Shown here piece by piece: positions 33,317 through 45,086 of a DNA stretch of 64,000 nucleotides (positions are counted from its first letter, which is position 1; every line of letters begins with the position of its first letter). The notes under the pieces were generated by a model. The model did not search any database, was not told where the DNA came from, and saw only the letters and a program-made list of their open reading frames with translations. The position numbers and the translations under genes are program-made. This stretch comes from Candolleomyces eurysporus (lineage: Eukaryota > Basidiomycota > Agaricomycetes > Agaricales > Psathyrellaceae), in the NCBI GenBank assembly GCA_027579435.1, contig JANBPK010000753.1, forward strand, positions 1-64,000, written 5' to 3'.

Positions 33317-35814
33317 ATGGACGAGAAGTATCGGATGGACAGTACCACAGATGTAGAGGAAGACGACGTACCGGTAGTGAAGGAGGATGAGGAATTCGAG
33401 CTGGAGGAGGCGAGGCGGTGGCAGTCGAGCCCTGTGGAGGAGAAGATTCGGCTGAGCTTCAGCCATGCGTCGCACACGGACAACCCGTATCGACTGGTGC
33501 GTTTATTGCTTCCTCGAGCGGCTCAGGAAGGTGCTGAACCTGACTGTCCAGTCAACATCTCGTCTGAGCCGCCGTGGGGCGGCGAGAGACAGATCTATAT
33601 CACAGGTCGGGTTTCAGGACGCCAATGACAGGCCGTGGAAGAGTGGAGGGCCGTATCGGTATGCTATTTCCAGGCAGGAAAAGGATTCATGGCACAAATG
33701 CCGAAGGCTGGCGGACAAATACGACGATGGAATGTGCGCTGCTTGGAAGGAAGAAGTCGACAAATTGCTCATCTTCGTATGTATTCTGGTCCTCAGTGTG
33801 ATTCGTGTTATTCACTACTTTATAGGCTGGTTTATTCTCGGCTACCATTACAGCGTTTACCGTTGAATCTTACAAGTGGCTGAAGGAGGAACCCGAGGGT
33901 TCCACCGCGCGGCTCATGGCCTACCTCACCGCCGAACTAACCAAGGACTCGGGATCGCTTCCTGCGTCCCTGGTAGTGGATCCCTTTGAGGTATCAACTA
34001 CGGAGATACGTATCAACGCCGTATGGTTTCTGAGCCTAACACTCAGTCTCACGACCGTGCTCATTGGGATCTTGTGCCTGCAATGGCTGCGGGAGTACCA
34101 ACGGGATGGGACGCTTCCACATAAAGAGGCCGTCGCGCTACGCCAGATGCGCTTCGAGGGATTGATCTATTGGCGCGTGCCGGAGATCCTATCTCTGCTT
34201 CCCTTGATATTGCAAGTCTCCCTGGTCCTCTTCTTTGTCGGCCTGCTAGACCTTCTCTGGTCGCGCAACCGGTTTGTCGCTGCGTGCGTCACGATAGCTG
34301 TTGGCATCGTTCTGCTCTTCATCATCGTCACCACCGCTCTCCCCACTCTCCAGCAAATTCTCACCTCCAACGAACACCTCCGGGTCGTCCAATGCCCATA
34401 CAAGTCGCCACAGTCGTGGTTATTTTATCAATTCACCAACGCACTCTTCCTCCTTGCTACTAAATCCCTCGGCTTGCCTTGGTCGAAGACCCGGGATTCC
34501 TCTCGGTTCTATCGGCTTCTCAAGGCATCATCAGATACCGACTGGCTGGCGTTTGACATGCGCTGGCGCGGTTTACGTGACGCCAGCGTCGTCATCCGGG
34601 GTAACCCCAAGGACACGAAAGACGGCGAAGACCTGCACGACGCGCTGCACTGGCTCAACGCCAACTTTGCGCAGCAAAACGTGGACGCCGTCCAACCCCT
34701 CCATTCATGCCTTACATCCAAGCTCGAAATCCCCTCCGCTGAACAAGCGATCGCGAGAATGTATTTGGATCTGGGGCAAATGGACGCGGCGACCTTCCGA
34801 GTAATGTTGGATGATCGGTATTCGCCTGGGGAGATGCAGAAGAGGGATATCATCTCGGCCTTTTATCTGCATTTGCACCAGGATGCGCACCCAAAGTTGA
34901 AGAACGCGTATGTGGAGGCTGTGGTGAGGATTTTGAACACGCAGCATGTCCCTGAACCGTTCCACGACTGGCTCACCGAAATTCTTATCGAACTCAGTGG
35001 GAAAGTCGTCGTCACCATTCCGGGAGGAGGAGCGGGAGGAACAGGAGGAGCTGGAGGAGCTGGTGGGCGTGCTGTAAGACGGCAAGGAACATTTACAGAG
35101 TTCGACAAGCAACGGCCGAGTACAACGAAGGGAGAAGAAAGGGCCACTGCAGCGATTGGCAAGCGGCATCAACTCATGCATGAAGACGAGGAGGTGTTGG
35201 TACAGGTGTTGATGTGCGTCAGGGGCTTAATTACGCTGGACAGGCTTAGGGTCCTGGACGTCGTGATGGCCTGGAACCTTGTCTACTACCTCCTCTACGG
35301 ATTCAGCGACGAGCCGCAGGTGCTCATCGGACCACATTCGAGGGGCGGCGGTGTCAAGATATCGGCTGCGGATATATTTGTCGATGATGGAAGGCGGAAG
35401 GCGCTCAATCCAGAGACGAAGGACCAGTATATGGAGTTGGTGTTGAGCATCGTCGAGGCTTTGATTGAATGGTTGGGGAAGGGCAAGCAGATGGACAGAT
35501 GGGAACGGGTCAAACTTTGCGCTGAAGGGGTGCTCAAGGTCTTTCCTCCTGCGGTTCTGACGGCCTTCTCGGCTACCACTTCGACCGGTTACGTGCCCTT
35601 TGAACCCCCGCATATGGATCAGGAAGTCGTAGAGGCTGAAGACCACCCTATGATGTCTGTGGTGGGATTGGTTAGGGCCTTGGACGATCATATGCTTAGT
35701 ATGGGCGGGGCACCTGCTGTGTTCCAGAGAGAAAAATGGTGGCATGAGTTTTGGGATTCGAGGTTCTCGGGAGAAGAGTGGAGGATGTTGCTGGACGCCA
35801 TTGCGAATATTTAA
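33317..35814 (+). CDS. DUF6535 membrane protein (797 aa)
   Basis: DUF6535 proteins are an Agaricomycete-specific family of unknown function with a four-helix membrane region near the N-terminus. Three exons join in phase 0: 33317-33496, 33552-33776 and 33826-35814. The family core is clear: WKEEVDKLLIF|AGLFSATITAFTVESYKWL across the second junction. Helices follow near residues 199-219 (AVWFLSLTLSLTTVLIGILC), 257-276 (LSLLPLILQVSLVLFFVGLL) and 285-305. Between the first two is the hallmark LCLQWLREYQRDGT. The large C-terminal part is soluble and helical. It contains a Gly-rich linker near residue 535 (PGGGAGGTGGAGGAGG) that looks like local repeat expansion. The start Met is the first in frame and is followed by an acidic segment. 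Confidence 0.87.
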
Positions 35815-37741
35815 CCGGTCCTTTCATATTAAATCTCTCCCTTTTTATTGTCTGTCTTTGGGTGGAACTGGGTCGTTCCGTGTCTTTTTGGTGGGTGATA
35901 TCCTGCACCTTTTTCGCCCCCCCTTTTTGCTGACGAACTGATTCAGGTATATATTGTACAGCTATGGTCTAAAATAATAGATGATACCCCGTGAATTCGA
36001 ACCACGTTCTCAAGGTTGTGGTCCTTCTCTCGTCAATCAAGATTCGGTGAGCTCTACCCTACCCTTGCGCGATTTGTAACCGCCTATTCCGGTGAAACAT
36101 GTCAGAATCATTTGGTGAGTGACCAACACTTCCCTCGAGCTCGGTCAAAGTACTCACTACTGAAACTCTTTTCTCATCAGTCCTATAGGAACGATCGGGG
36201 ATTTCATGACCGCAGCAATGGCGCCATGCATCCTGTCTCCAATCCCTTGACGGCTGAGCCAGATGCGAACGGCATTCGCTTGACTCAATCGGTAAACTTG
36301 TCAATCTCATCCGATGCACCCTGGGGACGTTTGATCCCCACCATCGTGATCCTTATCCGTGCAGAAAATACCGCCAGGAAAACCACTGAGTCGGGCAATG
36401 TTGATTTCTCATTGCATTCGGTTCAGGAATGGAACGCCGGCTTCTCACCCTACGAGGTCTTTGGGGCTTTAGTGCCGTTGAATACCCTTACGTGAGCAAC
36501 TCTTTTCATATCTTTATGTACGGTCATCTTATGGCATAATCAATTTGGTCGTTAAAGTCTAGAGCAACCGCCGTCGGTCAGTCGCGGTGAGTGCCATACT
36601 TACCGCAAATTCCATTTATAGCTCCGTTTCTCAGAGGCGTAATGCGCACACCCTGAATATCTCCCATCTAGACGCGACAGACCGGAAATCCACCGGCCCG
36701 TATTTTGGATCCCTTTGACATTCCTGTCAGCATATCTTGTGGGGAACTAGTCGAGCGTGGTTAATTCCCCTGGAATCGGTATGATCAGGTGTGCAGAACT
36801 AACACAGTGACAATCCTAATATGTCGCAGAAGTCGAAGTTGGGAACGACTGGGGAAGACACGACCTGACAACAGTGTGTTACTCGAATTTCCATTTCCAT
36901 TTGTTGCTTTGCCCGTGGAATCGTCATAGATCTACGATAGTAGGTAAGCCCGAGGATCGCTGAAGCATTAATATTCGTTCTCATCCTTTCAATTCTAATT
37001 TCCATATCGGCCTTCTGATGCTCGACTATTACTGTGCATATCAAGCTGGCAATATTAATAGGCCCGCTTTGCCTTGCATGGGCTCCACCAGGGTTCCATA
37101 AGGACTGGAGGGGGCACCATTTGAGCGTTTTGAGGTTGTATGTAAGACCTCCCATGTCTACACCGAAACGGATGGCTACTGCCGGCCCCCGGAAAGAAGG
37201 CTCTTACGGGAGATCGGCCGTAATAACCAGGTTGCGATACCAGATGCGTCGGACATCGAATATCGGACGTGAAGTGACGGTGCCGCGAGGCCTTCTGACA
37301 TTTTGTGAATTCAGAGAAGAGTAAGTGTCTGATAATCCTCGGTAGTTCATATGGATTCTTGTTTTCCCCACCTTCACACGTGTCCGGATAAAAGTGTTCG
37401 TCTTCCGATTCCTGGCTGGTCTACTGTTGGGCAAGGCTGGACTGGACGCGGTCCTGCAGGTCCTACAGGGGCTTTTTGACAGTTGTTGGGCGCTCACACT
37501 GGTAGGATCATTCATCAGATATTGTGGAGGTGAGGTGAGAAAGACCGATCAAACAGCTAAGGTTAGAACTACCAATCAAGAACAGACGCGGATTCCATGT
37601 CTACAAATGTCTACGCGACGGGGCCAATATAAGTACATCGAGGGGCCTTGAGGGCGTAAATTAACCCTGCCTTTCCCCTGTTTCTGTCCCCCTTCTCGCA
37701 TGATCCCGTGTTGACCATCTTCCTCGTCCTCCACGCCACTC
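35815..37741. other. 1.9 kb between DUF6535 and the DUF6533 cluster
   Basis: Mostly unexplained. A tRNA-like T-arm lies near 35990-36003 on the minus strand but no complete tRNA folds. A frame at 36016-36495 and another around 37034-37500 (VFVFRFLAGLLLGKAGLDAV) could be pieces of unrecognised genes. No confident call is possible. Confidence 0.4.
36016..36495 (+). other. Possible small hypothetical ORF
   Basis: Open frame ending TGA at 36493-36495, with a potential GTGAGT...CATCAG intron at 36114-36180 whose removal keeps frame (NHL|SYRNDRGFHD). The translated C-terminal part (SVQEWNAGFSPYEVFGALV) is protein-like, but no family is recognised and no clear start is present. Confidence 0.25.
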
Positions 37742-39563
37742 ATGAGTGTCTACACTTCAGACACACCCGCACCACTATCACTAGAGCAAAGCGGCTGGCT
37801 CTTCTTTAACGGAACGTTGTTTCAAGGTGTGTGGAAAATCAGGGGGAGCCGGATTGTTGGAGTTGCAGGGTTGAACATGCGGTTCGTACAGTGGTGTGCA
37901 CGACGATAGTTCTATGGGATCATAGTGCGTTCTTCCCTTCTCTTGATTTACTCTGAATTTACGATAGATATGATTCTCCAGTTTCGACATTCGACCTGGA
38001 AGTAAGTCAGCGGTTGCGCGTATTGAGATCCCACTCGCTCAGGCTGACGCCCCGGACGTAGGTTGAATTGATATGGGTACGAAGTTATCTGTGTTAGGCT
38101 GCCCCCTCTCTGCTCAAACGCGTGTCTCCGTAGAAGAAGAAACTATCGTTGGCCCAGATCCTATACTTCGTGGTAAGCTATCAAACCATCCACTCGAAAT
38201 TCCGTCAAACTCAAGATTAAACAATCAATAAAGAATCGCTACGTTGGTGATGCCCTCTTCCTGTAAGTAATATCGGAAGTATCCCGCGTTAGTGTCGTTA
38301 ATCGTCTTGTCTCTAGATATGGCACAGCAGGTGGGTCCTCTGAATCAAGCTCGTTTTGCTCCCATGATTTAAGGGGCGCCATACAGTGCTGCTCTGGGTA
38401 CCGGATGGTGCATACTTCCAGCGAGTACGTGACAAAGTTCTTTCCCAGCGATGAGTACTGAAACTCTATTTTTTGTTAGCTGTGCGTTTCTTATCTCTCA
38501 TCTCCTTTCCCCTCATTGAGTGATCCATGGACGTGGTTGAAATTCCAGATGTCAGTCTTACTCCTGAAGTCACTCTACCCGGTCCAGACCTTCCTTACAC
38601 TTTTGTCCTCAACAGGCCAGTCGTTTGGAACTGTTCAGACCTTTCTGAGCGTCACAACACTAGGAGCCATGCAAGGTGAACAGAATCGAACCAGTCGCTG
38701 ATCCTCGACTCAATATTTTTCCACAGGAATTATGGTTCATCGGATAGTGAGTATGTATCGCCACGAGAGGAAGATTCTTATTGGCCTTGCGGGCACCTTC
38801 ATTGTCGAGATGTCCGCCGCGTGCATCTTGGCGGGCCTGTCTGTGCGATTAGCCGGCGGTGAGTTTGCATCGTCTCGAGATATCTCCGTGTAGTCTGACT
38901 GCGACCTCAGCTCCCGTTGAGCTCTCCGAGACACTTCGTAGCTGCATCCCAGTGGATATGGTTGCCTGGTCCTCAGCATTGTGGTTCTTAATGATGATCT
39001 TTGATTTCCTGATTTTCCTACTTGCGGCCCGGGAAGGTATTCGATACCGGAGAGAGGCGCTGGCTCGTCAGAGGTCCCCAGAAACATCCGAAATTCTTGC
39101 AAACACGCGCTGGTCGAAAGAAAAATCGCTGCTTCGGATTTTACTACGAGACAGCATCATTTTCCCGTTCATGTGAGTTATCTATCCTGCTATGCGCCAC
39201 CTCGAGCTCAATTTCTTCTTAGCGGTCTGCTGATGTGCATGTTCAATACCCTTGCGTGGTATGTGCTCCCGGTAAGTCTTTCCCTCTTCCCCTCTTCTTT
39301 GATATCTCATTTTCCCATAGTTGGGTGCGCTACAATACACGATGAACATCTCAGCCATGGGCTCTCCGATTCTCGGCTGCCGCCTCATACTCAACCTCCG
39401 CGATGCCTATTATCGTCCTTTCGCCGACGAACTCCGCAATAGTACGCTCAGAGGAAAAGAGGTGCTACATTCGCCGGAAGAATCACCACGTAACGAACGT
39501 TTCCCGGACTTGCCAATGCCAGCCATGCGTCAGGAAGACTCCATGGTATCGATACCTCGATGA
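37742..39563 (+). CDS. DUF6533 multi-pass membrane protein, tandem copy 1
   Basis: DUF6533 proteins are fungal integral membrane proteins of unknown function with about seven helices. The gene is built from many tiny exons. The first ones are 37742-37826, 37892-37924, 37982-38001 and 38062-38076, followed by the exons KKKLSLAQILYFV and NRYVGDALFL. Together they give VVCTTIVLWDHISTFDLE and VELIW, the DUF6533 signature. Later exons carry IMVHRIVSMYRHERKILIG and ALWFLMMIFDFLIFLLAARE. The last exon contains SPILGCRLILNLRDAYYRPF, conserved in all three copies. The stop is TGA at 39561-39563. Middle exon borders are not all resolved. The tail after the last helix is short and polar. It is the best-preserved of the three copies by reading frame. 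Confidence 0.82.
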
Positions 39564-40498
39564 ATGACACCAATAGGACGTACGGACCTCACGAATAAGC
39601 CATCGGCCGTGGTAGAATAGAAAGCAAATGTAATATCCATATCCTTGCTGTACGACTCCACCCATTACACTCCTTTAATTTTCACGATCGTAACTTGTGG
39701 TTCAACGAGGTCCTTTAGCGGAAGACTTCGGGAACACCTTGACGTAGCGTTCCTGATAAGATACAGCTAAGTTTTCCGGAGTACGTCTTGAGCACCCTTG
39801 CGAACGATCCTGTCCTGACCGCTTTCTCGACTGTCGAGGAACAATTTTGATCAGGCCCTCTCCGATATCGGCAAATTAAATGTCATCATCAGAGATCATC
39901 ATAGGCGGGCCCATCAGTAAACGTAACATTCGCTTTTGGTACTTTTTAAAGCCCTCTCACTCGCCGTTAAGCCGGAAAAGAACTCGAAGTCAAGAGTTGA
40001 CAAGTTGACGCTATTTTGAGCAAAAAAGCCAAGCCAATATGGCGGGAAAATGGGCCAAAAAATCGCAAAAGACTCGGAAAGAGCGAAAGTATAAGTATTT
40101 TGTCAGTTTCCTGATGCGCCTACGCCCTGATCACATCAATCTCCAGCCGCGTCTGGATCTCCTCAACTATGTGCAACCATGCTGGCAGAACGTCTGTCCG
40201 TAAACCCTCTCGAACGGCGGCCTACAAACGTTCATCAATGGCAACCGCCTTCAAGGTATACATATTCATGTATCGAAATCTGGCTCGCCAGGAGCTGTGC
40301 GTACAAATCGGGGATGTCCCTTAGACAGGTCACAGTACCTGGGGTTGGCATCTGTATGGGAGCAGGGAGGAGTGACCGTCAAACCCCCTATGGCAATAGT
40401 GGGCGAATGAATGAAACCCGGTTCTCTCACTCCTCGGACCTCTACTAGACCTTTACCAACTGCCAACATCATCTGCATGCTGGAATTCGACGACTCGG
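39564..40498. other. Spacer between DUF6533 copies 1 and 2
   Basis: About 0.9 kb without a supported gene. Bases 39950-40100 are A-rich and probably promoter-proximal for copy 2. The frame at 40179-40448 is not protein-like. Confidence 0.5.
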
Positions 40499-42353
40499 AT
40501 GGCCGACCAATCTAATGCAGACGCTCTGCAGCATCTGTCGATCCAAGAATCTGCACGGATGGCTCTGAACGGGGCTTACTTCTGGTGTAAGTACAACTTG
40601 CGCTTGCTGCCGCGCTGACGTTTTGCTGAATTAGAGTTGTATGACTGCCTCATGGCAGTCTCGATGGCCACAGTCGTCATATATGATCACAGTGAGTGGT
40701 GGTGTATCTCATGAGCGATCCAGGTGCTAATGCTTGTTTTCGCTGTCAGTGTCGACCTTCGACTTGGAGGTACGCACGTGAATTTTATCGTCCACTTAAA
40801 CCGACTGCAACACGCCGTTAGATCGAATTGGTTTGGGTACTGTACACTTTCCTGGATTTTCAAACAGGAACTTACTCGTGGCTCGCTTTCAGAAGAAACA
40901 ATGGTCGCTCATTAAAGTTCTCTACCTCATCGTGAGCCCCTCGCTTCCTCAGTCTGATATCACCCTCAAACCTATCATCCCCTGACTTAGAATCGTTATG
41001 TCCCGGATGCCGCCTTCCTGTAAGCCTCAAAAGACTCCCTTGTGCGTGCTACTTTGACAATGGAGGACGGATAGCTACGGTGCAGCTCGTACGTTTGAAT
41101 GCCTCTCCCATATCCCGACATTTCCATTCATCAGAAATTGGACTAGTCATCGCTTGGATTCCTGACGACCAATTCATTCGAGTAAGCACATGCCGGTCTC
41201 ATTGAGTTTTCTCTCGTCACATCTCACGTTTCCCCAACCTATAGCTGTGCGTGGTCTTTATTTTCTCTATTTGTCCAGCATGCCTGAGGCTTCCTCTAGA
41301 TGTACGTCGCCCCAAACTTCACGAACCTTCAAAACACTTAGATTAGCATCCGTGATCAGGTCCTTCACTTTCTCGGGTCCAGACAATCTTTTCAGTTATT
41401 GCTTTGTTCTCAATGCAAGGTGAGCATTGGCAACTCGCCTCTTTTCTGGACGTTAAACCGTATCTACAGCAATTCTGGTACACCGGACTATTTCCATGTA
41501 CCACCAGAAGCGTTCCGTGGTGGTCGGCGTGCTTATTGGCTACGGACTAATCTTAACTGCCGGGCTGGTTCTGACTACACTTGTGTGTAAGACCGTTGAC
41601 AACGGTGAGCATCTTTACTGTGGAGTTGTTACTATGCTCAAAACTTGTATCTGGCTTAGCGCCATTTTTCTTCACCCCTTCAATTCGCACCTGTGTACCA
41701 ACGAGCTTGCCTCCCTGGTCCGTGGCGAATTGGTTTTTGATGATGACCTTTGACCTGGCTATTGTCACGTTGACTATCTTCGAGGGTCTGCGCCTCATAC
41801 GTGAATCATGGCACTCGCCTGATGTCCGGTTTTTCGAGGCTACAGGAATTCTTGCTGGAACACGATGGTCAAAGCATGGGACAATGGTTCGGATTCTACT
41901 TCGGGATAGTATCGTCTTCCCTATGATGTGAGTAGTCCCCCGTCGTTAGCTCTGGGTTTCAACTATGGTGTTCATCTTCGATCAGTGGCCTCCTTATTTG
42001 TACGTTCAACGCCCTGGCACACTATGTGTTACCAGTAAGTCAAATGCTTTGAAATCCTTTTCCTCTGAATCTGACAACGAAACCCATGCTAGGTGGGTGC
42101 TATCGGTTACATGGTGACTATCACCGCCATGGCTACCCCCATACTCGGATGCCGGCTCATCCTTCATCTACGGGATGCGTACTATCGACCTTTCGGATGC
42201 GAACTCACAAAGAGCGTCGGGTCGCTGACTCCGGAGTTGGCAGAAATCCCCGAGTTTGCATTGCGGTCGCTGTCGTTCGATTCAACGCCAAACCGAACAG
42301 GTGTTCACCCCCAAGAGTCCCAGAGCCGCAGCTTGGGGGGTTACTATTCATAG
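40499..42353 (+). pseudogene. DUF6533 membrane protein, tandem copy 2, stop at first splice junction
   Basis: Exon order and phases mirror copies 1 and 3: LYDCLMAVSMATVVIYDH, MSTFDLE, IELVW, KKQWSLIKVLYLI, NRYVPDAAFL, IGLVIAWIPDDQFIR, ILVHRTISMYHQKRS, WFLMMTFDLAIVTLTIFEGL and the closing exon with TPILGCRLILHLRDAYYRPF. In copies 1 and 3 exon 1 ends after the first base of a codon. Here the same phase joins T (end of TGG T|GTAAGT, 40593) to AG, producing TAG. The other visible donors and acceptors do not restore frame. Translation could start at a later Met (LMAVSM), losing the N-terminus. It is therefore either a young pseudogene, an N-terminally shortened protein or an assembly error. The rest of the frame is intact, which argues for recent damage at most. 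Confidence 0.7.
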
Positions 42354-43404
42354 AAAGGAAAATTGACCTTCAATGAGAAAACGTGGTATACCCGTTGCTG
42401 TTGTTGTTATGTATGTACTTTTAGAATCTGGGATCTCCTTGATAGACTAGCGATTGAGTTTCCGTCCTTCGGATTCAGAGTTGTAAATGGTCCACTGACC
42501 AAAGCTAATGGGTTGATTCCACGGGAACGACCAATGATAGGCTAATAGTGAGCTTCTCTTCCTCTTGCGCTTGCTTCTGACCTCTGGAATACAGAAAAAG
42601 ATAAGGTCTTCAGAACGATTTGGTTCCCTTGTTCTAGAACCAGGACCGAGTCCCGAAATGCCTTGTCGCGAAGTACTCGATCCCTTCCTCAGTCGAGCCG
42701 ATCAAGGTTGCTATAGCTTCTTCTCGAATAGCCTACTGCAGCAGTGTCCTTGATCACATTTCTCCCTTCCTCGTATGAGAGGCGATTTCATTGATCAGCT
42801 GTTCTTTTGGCAGATAGACTCGGCCCCGATACGTACCCGACGCCCAAACCGAGGACCAGTATCATATGGAGCGACGCCGTCTGCACCATACTGATATCAT
42901 TTGCTACATAGCTCTACTGAATTCGATTCTGAATGGTCCTAGTGCAAGTGTCTTTGCTGACTGGGCCTGGTCATAGCAATTGACTTGCAAATGGAACTTT
43001 GAAGGAACCAAAAATAATGAATTTGGAAGCGACATGACGTTGCCGCCCAATATCCCCGTTAGTACCTAATCATCGTGACATTCCTTATTGTCTTCCCGCC
43101 ACTTCTTCCTTCCCCTTCTGCGATAACAATTGGAATCTTCCCACTGAGGGAGTCATGAGATGCGCGGTAACAACTCTAACAATTGGAAACGCAAGCGGCC
43201 CTAGGATATCATTCCGGATTTCTGGGCGCAATGGCGCGGTCTAACGCTTTTTGTCTTCATGGAAGGTATATACCTGGCCGATTGCGCCTTCCCTAGCCCC
43301 CGAGCTCGAGCCCTTCGCAAGGTCTTGAAAACACTCTTTGGCGATACCTCTCTGCGCTACCCCCTCCCCTTCTTCTACCTTCTATCTCTCAATCGTCGTC
43401 CACC
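42354..43404. other. Spacer before the serine-rich gene
   Basis: About 1 kb with no recognisable gene; presumably the promoter of the gene at 43405 in its last few hundred bases. Small frames at 42363-42545, 42565-42753 and 43259-43471 are not supported. Confidence 0.5.
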
Positions 43405-44628
43405 ATGGACACTGCAAACGCCCCGATTAAAGTCGTCTTCCCACCACCTCCGCCGACTACCAATGCGTTGACGACCCAACAACGCAACCAGCTGCTGCGA
43501 AAGACCAAGAAATTGGAACAGATACTAGGCGCAGCGCCACACCTCATTGACACCTCAATGTCAGAACCCGGTCGTACGTTGTTTCCGTTCTCTTGTTCGC
43601 CGTTTTGCCCACTGATCTTTTATTATTTAGCCTCTGTAGGGACACTGCCAAGGACCCAGACTCGCCGACAAACTTCATTTTCGAGCTGTAGGGGGTCGGT
43701 TGAATCGTTTGCCTCCTCTGCCTCGTCCTCGGGCTACAGCAGCACTGCGTTGCCTTCCCCATCTTCTACCACAAGTGGTGCGCCTTTGGTGTCTTCCCGG
43801 GGAAGTCATCGTCGCTCGAGCTCGACGCTCAGGAAACCCAACCCATCCAGTTTCGCACCTCTTCCTCCCCCCGATACACCCGCATACGAAACTTGGTCAG
43901 AGACCAAGCCTCCATTCTTGCGGATTGCAACGGAGTTCTCAGATCAACCGGCCTGGTCTGCCTCTTGTCCCTCTCCTACGTCGAAGCGCTACACCCTAGC
44001 CCCTTCCCCCCAATCAGATCCTGAGGATCCCTTTCAACCACCTTCATTCAACATTTCAATGGGTAGCACCCGCAAGAGCAAGATGGACCGACTACGGAGG
44101 AAGTTGGGTCATGGAATCCCTATCGAACTGGTGTTCCCAAAGGGCTCGAAGGACGAGGGTGATAATGATCATGAAGGTTCTTCGTCCAGCGACGAGTCGC
44201 CTGTCACTTCACCAACCCGGGGACACCTGGCGGCGTTTGTGTACCCACCTCATTCAGAGAAAGGGAAATCTGTCGAGCGGACGATCTCGGGATCCCATGC
44301 ATCCCGCCATTCCTCCTTGCCTTCCTCCAAATCCAGCTCATCTTCGCGCCCGAAGCCTCCAAGTATTCGTATCTCAACAAGCAGCTCAGTCGTATCCTCC
44401 AAAGGACAACTTACGGCCATCATTGAGAGCCCCGACGAACACGGTTCAGGGTGTTCAGAAGAGTTTGGGTTGTCCAGATCGTACAGCAGTGGGAGCGAAA
44501 GCTCGTACCAGTCCGTTGGAAGGGACGATCTGGACGAGTCTGAGATCAGGCTCTGGAGCACAAGACGAGGGTATGGAGGCTGGACAATCCCATCGAAGCC
44601 TTCAATCCGGTCGATTTTGAGGCTCTAG
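43405..44628 (+). CDS. Serine/proline-rich protein of unknown function (388 aa)
   Basis: Two exons, 43405-43573 and 43631-44628, join in phase (C|CC) and remove a typical GTACGT...TTTAG intron. The conserved-looking N-terminal block, ALTTQQRNQLLRKTKKLEQI, is a short amphipathic helix. The rest is low-complexity Ser/Pro sequence with basic patches (STRKSKMDRLRRKLGHGIPI) and ends RGYGGWTIPSKPSIRSILRL. No enzyme or DNA-binding motif is visible. A disordered regulatory or scaffold protein is a reasonable guess, nothing more. It sits inside the DUF6533 cluster but is unrelated to it. The start is the first Met of the open frame and is preceded by CACC. Confidence 0.75.
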   Translation: MDTANAPIKVVFPPPPPTTNALTTQQRNQLLRKTKKLEQILGAAPHLIDTSMSEPGRTLFPFSCSPFCPLIFYYLASVGTLPRTQTRRQTSFSSCRGSVESFASSASSSGYSSTALPSPSSTTSGAPLVSSRGSHRRSSSTLRKPNPSSFAPLPPPDTPAYETWSETKPPFLRIATEFSDQPAWSASCPSPTSKRYTLAPSPQSDPEDPFQPPSFNISMGSTRKSKMDRLRRKLGHGIPIELVFPKGSKDEGDNDHEGSSSSDESPVTSPTRGHLAAFVYPPHSEKGKSVERTISGSHASRHSSLPSSKSSSSSRPKPPSIRISTSSSVVSSKGQLTAIIESPDEHGSGCSEEFGLSRSYSSGSESSYQSVGRDDLDESEIRLWSTRRGYGGWTIPSKPSIRSILRL

Positions 44629-45086
44629 GGGTGTACTGGGCTTCTTTCCGTTTAACTTTTTACCTTTTCTCCGGGAACTTATTTAGTACCTTCGCCTACT
44701 TCTCTCATGCGAAAGGCATGAGATTTGTGGCTGGAACATCCTTGATTTTTGTTTGTTTTACTTCCCAGGAGATCGCGCGGGCGGGAGTCCTGTCGTCCGT
44801 ACATCGTACATCATAGTTTTTCACGATACACGGGTTCACTTGGCCTAGCATAAAAGCCTGCGAGATTCTCGCGGACTCGTATCCATTCGGGGCCTCTTCA
44901 AGAGCGGGTAAATAGGTGTGAATTTCCCCAGATTCTCGGGATCAAAATAAAATCGACCGGCAACCAACCAACACTTATGCCCAATGAGCGTAGCGTCCCA
45001 ACATCGCGAGGATACAGATGCCTTGAGCTTCCTTCTCCTTCTCGGACGTTCTCTTCTCTCCCCACCCCCATGCACTCTGAAAGACG
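44629..45086. other. Short spacer and promoter of DUF6533 copy 3
   Basis: Nothing beyond the 3' flank of the serine-rich gene and the presumed promoter is visible. Confidence 0.55.

Noticed and set aside
33497..33526. 30-base intron after the first exon of the DUF6535 gene
   Set aside because: Too short for a fungal intron and leaves the wrong frame. The 55-base intron 33497-33551 restores the conserved domain frame.
35983..36080. tRNA-like sequence on the minus strand (CGTGG TTCGAAT TCACG T-arm, then GGGTATCA)
   Set aside because: No matching 5' acceptor strand, D-arm or proper anticodon loop could be found within 110 bases, even allowing an intron. At most it is a tRNA-derived fragment.
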